Shown piece by piece: positions 59,137-64,000 of a stretch of DNA of 64,000 nt. The notes under the pieces are model-generated. The model did no database searches, was not told where the DNA came from, and saw only the letters and a list, made by a program, of their open reading frames with translations. The translations under genes were made by a program, and so were the position numbers. Origin of the DNA: Mycolicibacterium pyrenivorans (GTDB taxonomy: Bacteria; Actinomycetota; Actinomycetes; Mycobacteriales; Mycobacteriaceae); contig NZ_JACKSH010000151.1 in NCBI RefSeq assembly GCF_025821625.1, positions 104,283 to 168,282 of the forward strand. Reading direction: 5' to 3'. Every line of letters starts with the position of its first letter. The stretch's first letter is position 1.

Positions 59137-61109
59137 CAAGTCCCTTCCGTTTCATGTCCGCGGTAACGCACCGCCTGGAACACCACGCTGAGAATGACCA
59201 CGTCGAACAACACCCAGAACAGGTTCACTCCCACGCCGAGCACCGAGATTGCGCCGAAGTAGAGCTGCAAGATCCCGATCACCGACGCCACCGCGAGCAA
59301 CGCGATGGCCGCCAGTTGCCACTTCACCAGGTGCCAGGGGATCGCTCCCGGCGCCTGGCGCGTCTTCGGCGTCACTGCGAACCCCAGCGGGCGGTCGAAG
59401 TAGACGTTGCGGAAAGCCGTGACGCAGGCCCGGATCCAGACCGGGAACAGCGCGAGGCTGTATTGCTGACCCCGCCAGGTCGGGGTTCCGCGGCTGATGA
59501 TGATGAACATGAACTGGTTGAGCAGCAGGAACGGAATGAGACGGCCGAAGAAGTCCCAGCTGTATGCGTTGACGGGCAGGATGCCGAAGATCAGGTAGAT
59601 GGCGGGTGCGGCGATGTAGGCCAGCGCCGCGAAGCCCGCCAGGTAACTCCACATCGTCGCCCAGTACATGAGCCGCTGACCGATGCTCAAGCCCTTCTGG
59701 ACCAACGGGTTCTCCCGCAGCATGACCTGCACGGTGCCCTGAGCCCAGCGCAGCCGCTGCGTGAGCATGGTGCGGACGTCGTCGGGCGCCAGGCCTCGCG
59801 CCAGAACCTCGTGGTGGTAGGCCGACCGCCACCCCTGCGCATGCAGGCGCATGCACGTCGCCATGTCCTCGGTGACCGATATGGTCGCCATCGGCAGCAT
59901 CGGCTGAGCCTCGTCGTCGCGCCCGACGTCGACGGCGCGGACCATGGCGCTGATCGATTCGAGTGCACCGAGCGGAGACCACTCGCGCATGGTCAGTGAT
60001 TCGAGTGCCTCGTCGTCGAAGATCACCGCCGTCGACGTTTGTTCGGGGTCTTCCTGCAGCGCGGCGATGATTTCGAGGTCCGCCCGCATCGTGGTGACAT
60101 CGGCTTCGACGATCGAGCGCGCCGCGGCGTCGACCCGTTGCTGGAACTCGTAGGTGATGTCGGCGAGGGGGCGTTCCTCCCGCAACTGGGCGCGGGCGTC
60201 ACGGACGGCGACCCGAACGGCTTCGAGGGCGGTACGCACGTGCGGCTCGTCCGACCCGGGCTGTGCGGCAGCCTTTTTGAGGATCTTCCTGGCGGTGTAC
60301 AGGGTGCGACGGATACCGTCTTCGACGGCGCGGACGTACCCGCGGATGCCGAGTTGCATCAGGGCTTCGCGGCGCAGCACGGCGTTGGAGCCGCAGAAGT
60401 AGGCGGCGTTCCATCCGTCTTTGCCCTGCTGGATGGGTCCGTAGAACAGGGGAGCCTGGCTGCCGAGAGGGTCGCTGAACGGCACGTTGTGGAAGTACTG
60501 CGGGGTCTGCACCAGGGCCATCTGCGGGTCACGGAAGTACCCGAGGGTGCGGTCGAGTATCTGTGGTTCGGGGACCTGATCGGCGTCGAGGATGAGAAGG
60601 AACTCGCCCTCGGTCTCGAACAGGGCGTTGTTGAGGTTTCCGGCCTTGGCGTGGCGGGGCTTGTCCGACCAGCTCATCGAACGCGTGATGTAGCCGATGT
60701 TGCGGTCGGCCGCGGCGGCTTCCAGCTCGCGCCGGTCGCCGTCATCGAGAATCCAAGTCCTGTGCGGGTATCGGATCGCCGCCGCGGCCTCCGCGGTCTC
60801 CATCACCATGCCGATCGGCTCGTTGTACGTGGTGATCAGGACATCGACCGTGGCACCTTCGGGGGGCGGGGGAGGCGGGTTCCGGCGGAGCAGCCGCCAC
60901 ATCGTCAGACTGAAGAGGAGCGAGTCGATGACGCTGTAGGTCTCGGCGATCACGAGGGGCACCGCGATCCACCACGCCGACCAGTTCACCGACGCGACCC
61001 AGCGCCACACGATGTAGTTGATGCCCAGCAACGCCGTGCACAGGATCAGAAGCCGCAACCACGGTGACGGATAGCTGCCGGCCGGTTCCCCCGGCAACCG
61101 ATGTCTCAT
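59136..61109 (-). CDS. cellulose synthase-like family 2 glycosyltransferase
   Basis: A 657-residue membrane polysaccharide synthase. Two helices (about 17-36 and 43-70) precede the GT2 domain, which has all four signature elements: DDG (122-124), DAD (175-177), TED with D415, and QRLRW (451-455). Four or five C-terminal helices form the export channel, as in BcsA. Between the second and third Asp motifs there is an extra segment of about 140 residues (266-405), rich in charged helix formers, not present in simple BcsA proteins. The product sugar is unknown. Overlaps the phosphatase relic upstream (ATGA) and STAS downstream. Confidence 0.92.
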   Translation of the reverse strand: MRHRLPGEPAGSYPSPWLRLLILCTALLGINYIVWRWVASVNWSAWWIAVPLVIAETYSVIDSLLFSLTMWRLLRRNPPPPPPEGATVDVLITTYNEPIGMVMETAEAAAAIRYPHRTWILDDGDRRELEAAAADRNIGYITRSMSWSDKPRHAKAGNLNNALFETEGEFLLILDADQVPEPQILDRTLGYFRDPQMALVQTPQYFHNVPFSDPLGSQAPLFYGPIQQGKDGWNAAYFCGSNAVLRREALMQLGIRGYVRAVEDGIRRTLYTARKILKKAAAQPGSDEPHVRTALEAVRVAVRDARAQLREERPLADITYEFQQRVDAAARSIVEADVTTMRADLEIIAALQEDPEQTSTAVIFDDEALESLTMREWSPLGALESISAMVRAVDVGRDDEAQPMLPMATISVTEDMATCMRLHAQGWRSAYHHEVLARGLAPDDVRTMLTQRLRWAQGTVQVMLRENPLVQKGLSIGQRLMYWATMWSYLAGFAALAYIAAPAIYLIFGILPVNAYSWDFFGRLIPFLLLNQFMFIIISRGTPTWRGQQYSLALFPVWIRACVTAFRNVYFDRPLGFAVTPKTRQAPGAIPWHLVKWQLAAIALLAVASVIGILQLYFGAISVLGVGVNLFWVLFDVVILSVVFQAVRYRGHETEGT

Positions 61110-61339
61110 GACGGAAGCACACCGAGTGGCGGGCCGTTGCTGTTGAGTGGTTCTACCGCGCCGTCGAGCCGAATCACGGCGGCGATTCCGTGACCCGCGT
61201 CGATCTGCGCGGACGCGGCGTTGACGGCATCGGCGAGATCGCCTGCGCTGCCACAGGACTCGACCGCCCGGGAGGCCGCTCGCAACGCCGCGCGCACCGT
61301 CACCGTGAGTATCGCCGCACCCAGACCTTTGCCCATCAC
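61106..61339 (-). pseudogene. relic of a PP2C/SpoIIE-type phosphatase (RsbU-like)
   Basis: A 77-codon open frame beginning VDVMGKGLGAAILTVTVRAALR, the central GDVMGKG motif of SpoIIE/RsbU phosphatases, then GDLADAVNAASAQID, then after an apparent gap AGHGIAAVIRL, and finally NSNGPPLGVLPS before the stop. The N-terminal half with the metal-binding Asp residues, an internal piece and the C-terminal strands are missing. It still ends in an ATGA overlap with the glycosyltransferase, so it may survive as a translated leader for that gene. Confidence 0.65.
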
Positions 61340-62220
61340 GTCAACACCCCGCAGTCCTCCCGGTCGGCGGTGACGTGGTGCAGCGCAGCGGCCATCGCTG
61401 AAGTCGACTCGGGGGAACTCGTGATTCGCCAGTCGGTCTCCTTGTCATGGTCGAACCAGATGAACCCGACGACCTCGGGTCGGGCGCTCAGATAGTCCAC
61501 CAGTGCTCCGATCCAGTTCGCCTTGCAGCCGCCGGCTTCGGCGCACGCCACTTCAGCGATGACGACGGGCAGCGTGCCTGCGAACGTCCGGATCTCCTCC
61601 AGCGTCTCGTCGAAGAGGTCGGCGGGTTCGATCCAACCCCCCGAGTCCCGGGTGGTTCCCCAGTTGTATCCATCGACGCCGATGAGGTCGACGTACTCGT
61701 CGCCGGGGTACCATTGTTCGAGCCGTGGACTCGAGGGCAACCCGGCGTTCGGAGACCACATCCAGCGCACCCCGGTGGCGCCCTCCTGTGTGAAGATGTC
61801 GTGGAGCCGGCGCCACACCTGGATGTACCTCGCGGGTTCGGTTCCCGCGGACGGACTCCACGGGTACCAGTGACCGTTGAACTCGTGACCGAATCTGAGA
61901 TCGACGGTGACACCCGATGCGCACAGTTCCCTCGCCCAGTGCCGTACATGCTCGTCGTAGACCCCGACGTGAAGCAGATGCATCAGTGGGGCGGGCCGCG
62001 CATCCCAGCGCCAGGGTTCCCACGTGATGACCGGCCGGGCGCCGAGTTGGCAGACTGCTCTGACCGCGTCGACCGGGGGTGCCGCGTCGAACTCCTCGTA
62101 CCACAGCACCCAATCGAGTGGTCGACCGACGGCGTCGGCCGTGGCCGTGAGCTCGTCGATAGCAAACGGCCCGCCCCCCGTGGAAAGGCCGAACAGAAGA
62201 CGGTCGTGCAGGGTCCCCAC
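61336..62220 (-). CDS. GH26-like glycoside hydrolase
   Basis: A 294-residue protein resembling GH26 beta-mannanase/endoglucanase-like enzymes. The acid/base Glu is in LRFGHEFNGHWYPWSP, and the nucleophile Glu in LPVVIAEVACAEAGGCKANWI; GFIWFDHDKETDWRI is also typical. No signal peptide is visible, so it may be cytoplasmic or the start may be upstream. GTG 62220 (MGTLHDRLLFGLSTGG) is chosen because a TAGTCT -10-like box lies seven bases before it; an in-frame ATG at 62319 would add 33 residues. Its 3' end touches the phosphatase relic, so hydrolase, relic, synthase, STAS and ATPase form one operon. Confidence 0.82.
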   Translation of the reverse strand: MGTLHDRLLFGLSTGGGPFAIDELTATADAVGRPLDWVLWYEEFDAAPPVDAVRAVCQLGARPVITWEPWRWDARPAPLMHLLHVGVYDEHVRHWARELCASGVTVDLRFGHEFNGHWYPWSPSAGTEPARYIQVWRRLHDIFTQEGATGVRWMWSPNAGLPSSPRLEQWYPGDEYVDLIGVDGYNWGTTRDSGGWIEPADLFDETLEEIRTFAGTLPVVIAEVACAEAGGCKANWIGALVDYLSARPEVVGFIWFDHDKETDWRITSSPESTSAMAAALHHVTADREDCGVLT

Positions 62221-62560
62221 CCAGTAGAGACTAGGGCAAACACCGGTTGCCCGGCGGGGATCCGGACTTTGCGCCGCCCCGGTACCAGACAACACGATCA
62301 GCAATCGGCGGGAGCACACCCTGCCTCCATCGAGAAGGTCGGCTCGCGCCGGCGCGCGGTCTCAACGGCCATCAAAGTCATTGCCGGCCAACCGGCTTCG
62401 ATCGAGCGGCTGGGCGCTATGACGTCGGCCGGCAGTTACGTGCCACCCCCAGCGCCGAAGTGGATTATCCGCGCTTCCGGCTCTTCTGGGATTTTGTTGC
62501 AACACAAATCGGCAACTGTTCGATCACCGTTGCGTTGCCACCGGGTGCGCATTTGCTGAA
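62221..62560. other. intergenic region between the GH26-like and cutinase genes
   Basis: About 340 bases with no supported gene. It holds the minus-strand -10-like TAGTCT for the hydrolase near 62230, two similar stretches CCATCGAGAAGGTCGG (62331-) and CGATCGAGCGGCTGGG (62399-), and a palindrome TGTTGCAACA (62495-62504) in an AT-richer stretch about 57 bases before the cutinase gene, which may be a regulator site. Confidence 0.5.
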
Positions 62561-63256
62561 ATGTGTCAACGTTGTCGGGTGCGCACACGCCGGCTCGCCC
62601 GTTTCCTCTGTGTTGGGGCGGTGACAGCGACATTCTTGTCCGGCGCCAATGTCGATACTTCCGTTGCTGCGGCAGCCTCGTGCCCCGATGTCGAGGTGGT
62701 CTTCGCCCGTGGCACCAGTGACAAGGCCGGGTTCGGCTTGATAGGCAGGGCTTTCATCAACTCGTTGAGGTGGAAGCTGCGCGGCAAGACGATCTCGACG
62801 TACGCCGTCGACTACCCGGCCAGCTGGAATTTCCCCAAGTCGACTTCCCAGGGCGCACAGGACGCCAACAGGCACGTCCAACAGGTGGCGGGTCTATGCC
62901 CGGAAACCAAGATCGTGCTCGGTGGAATGTCGCAAGGTTCAGCTGTGATCGATCTGATCACCATCGGCAACCGCCGAATCTGGTTCTTCACACCCGCACC
63001 GCTGCCCGACACGATGGTGAATCATGTCGCCGCAGTCGCTGTGTTCGGCAATCCGTCCCGCGACCGGCCAGCGCTCGGCCCGCTCACCGAGATCAGCCCG
63101 CAGTACGGGCACAAGGCGATCGACCTGTGCGCCACCGGGGATCCCTACTGTTCGACAGGCAACAACCCGTTCGCCCACTACTCCTATCTGTGGAATGGGA
63201 TGGTGAATGAGGCGGCGATGTATGTGGCGCGCAAAGTGCTCAACGAGGAGGCCTGA
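62561..63256 (+). CDS. cutinase-family serine esterase, exported
   Basis: A 231-residue cutinase-like (Culp-type) esterase or lipase. A signal peptide spans about residues 1-38 (RRLARFLCVGAVTATFLSGA, then VAAAAS). The catalytic triad is S124 in VLGGMSQGSAVID, D194 in CATGDPYC and H206 in FAHYSYL. CPDVEVVFARGTSDKAGFG is the family's N-terminal core with an oxyanion residue. Conserved cysteines likely form two disulfides. GTG 62579 is an alternative start. A small hairpin (GCGATG/CATCGC, 63261-63279) follows the stop. Confidence 0.92.
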   Translation: MCQRCRVRTRRLARFLCVGAVTATFLSGANVDTSVAAAASCPDVEVVFARGTSDKAGFGLIGRAFINSLRWKLRGKTISTYAVDYPASWNFPKSTSQGAQDANRHVQQVAGLCPETKIVLGGMSQGSAVIDLITIGNRRIWFFTPAPLPDTMVNHVAAVAVFGNPSRDRPALGPLTEISPQYGHKAIDLCATGDPYCSTGNNPFAHYSYLWNGMVNEAAMYVARKVLNEEA

Positions 63257-63407
63257 CGACGCGATGCCGGCGTCATCGCTGTCTTGTCACTGAGGGGGCT
63301 CCGCCCGGTATCGGTTCGATAAACGCGGCAATTACGACTTGAGTAAGTTCAGTAACCGACTACGTTCTCAACAGGTGGGGGCGCCGAAGAGAGTTCAAGG
63401 AAACACC

Positions 63408-64000
63408 ATGTCACCCACCATGAATCGCATCGGCGTCGCGACTGTTGTCACGGCGAGCGTGGTCTGGCCGCTGCTGTTGTGGTGCGGACCTGCCTCCGCC
63501 GAGCCGAGTCCCGGTGTGCCGTGTTTCGACATGGTGCAACAGTTGGCCGCCGAGCCGCCCAGCGTTCCCGAATCCCTCGACGCCGCCGCCAGTGCGTTGA
63601 ACAGCGTTGTGCCCGAAGCATCTTCGCCACTTCCGCCGGTGCCCGTGGCAGATGTGGTGCACGGCATGACGGCGCTGGCGGCGTCTGGGCCGGTGCCGCC
63701 CCCGATCGAGGCGGCTCCCATGGCGGAGCTGGTGCAGTCCGCCGCCGTTGCTGCGCCTGCTGCACCTTCGGTTCCGCTCGGCGCAGTGCCGATTCCTGTT
63801 GCGGTGCCGCCGGTTCCACCCGTTCCGGTGATTGCCGACCTTCCTGCGGCAGCAGCCGTCATCGAGGCCGCCGCGCCGGTGCCGCCGGTGCCGCCGGCGA
63901 TACCGACCCCTGAGCCTGCATCGGTGGAGGCGCTTCCGGGAGCGCCGGCGGCCGTGCCCCCGGCTGCGCCGCCCGAGGCGGCTCCGATCCCGGCGGCGGC
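63408..64000 (+). CDS. Pro/Ala/Val-rich exported protein, 5' part (continues past window)
   Basis: An open frame from ATG 63408 to the window edge, 197 codons. AAGGA lies seven bases upstream. The signal peptide is MNRIGVATVVTASVVWPLLL followed by WCGPASA and a cut before EPSPG. The mature part starts with a Cys-containing segment (GVPCFDMVQQLAAEPPSVPESL) and becomes a low-complexity run of PVPP, VPPVP and AAP units. Function unknown; mycobacterial cell-wall proteins often have such tails. A possible promoter is TTGAGT (63339-) with TACGTT about 16 bases on. Confidence 0.75.
   Translation, partial: MSPTMNRIGVATVVTASVVWPLLLWCGPASAEPSPGVPCFDMVQQLAAEPPSVPESLDAAASALNSVVPEASSPLPPVPVADVVHGMTALAASGPVPPPIEAAPMAELVQSAAVAAPAAPSVPLGAVPIPVAVPPVPPVPVIADLPAAAAVIEAAAPVPPVPPAIPTPEPASVEALPGAPAAVPPAAPPEAAPIPAA

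Overview
The window is high-GC actinobacterial DNA, almost certainly from a rapidly growing Mycobacterium (Mycolicibacterium). The gene order trpC-trpB-trpA-lgt, pyk, tesB, cydABDC, a HdeD-like protein, cya, tRNA-Leu, pdtaR, thiolase/DUF35, polA, rpsA, coaE-GrpB, DUF402, uvrB and an MFS pump is the backbone I know from M. tuberculosis Rv1611-Rv1634. Many starts are GTG or TTG, genes often overlap by ATGA/GTGA, and several genes have a -10 box 6-8 nt before the start codon, which suggests leaderless mRNAs. I see no rRNA, CRISPR array, insertion sequence or prophage.

Layout. 1-5.9 kb: end of the trp operon, running into lgt (with a very long acidic repeat tail), a DUF222/HNH (13E12-type) relic and two small membrane proteins. 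6-14.5 kb: glutamate synthase gltBD, pyruvate kinase and a TesB thioesterase. 14.4-21.2 kb, minus strand: cydA-cydB-cydD-cydC (cytochrome bd and its ABC exporter), a DUF4190 protein and a HdeD-like protein. 21.4-28.2 kb: a polar amino-acid ABC importer, a MacS/MacR-like two-component pair, a DUF2339 membrane protein and Dps. 28.2-33.1 kb: adenylate cyclase, a PqqD/M50 metalloprotease with an exported CxxC/CxxC domain, tRNA-Leu and the ANTAR regulator pdtaR. 33.3-38.4 kb: a complete branched-chain amino-acid ABC operon. 38.5-43.1 kb: DUF167, a thiolase/DUF35 pair under a KstR-like box, two unknown genes, an alpha/beta hydrolase and a LysR regulator. 43.2-55.4 kb: polA, relics of a tetR and a carotenoid oxygenase gene, a TetR/thioesterase divergon, a PrsW-like protease, rpsA, coaE, DUF402 and uvrB. 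55.4-64 kb: two MFS transporters around tRNA-Cys, a partner-switching module (ATPase, STAS, decayed PP2C) with a GT2 synthase and a GH26-like hydrolase, a cutinase, and the start of a Pro/Ala-rich exported protein.

Themes. Nitrogen and amino-acid handling (trp, gltBD, two importers) may be linked by GlnR-like boxes upstream of both importers. Respiration and stress (cydABDC, dps, uvrB, polA) carry recognisable operators: a BlaI/CopY-like dyad at cydA, a Fur-like box at dps and a RecA-independent DNA-damage promoter at uvrB. Accessory genes sit between backbone genes, and three sites hold gene relics. The best candidates for unstudied biology are the PqqD-M50-CxxC protein and the polysaccharide synthase tied to a partner switch that has lost its phosphatase.

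All calls come from reading the sequence. No database search was run, and statements about orthologues are from memory.
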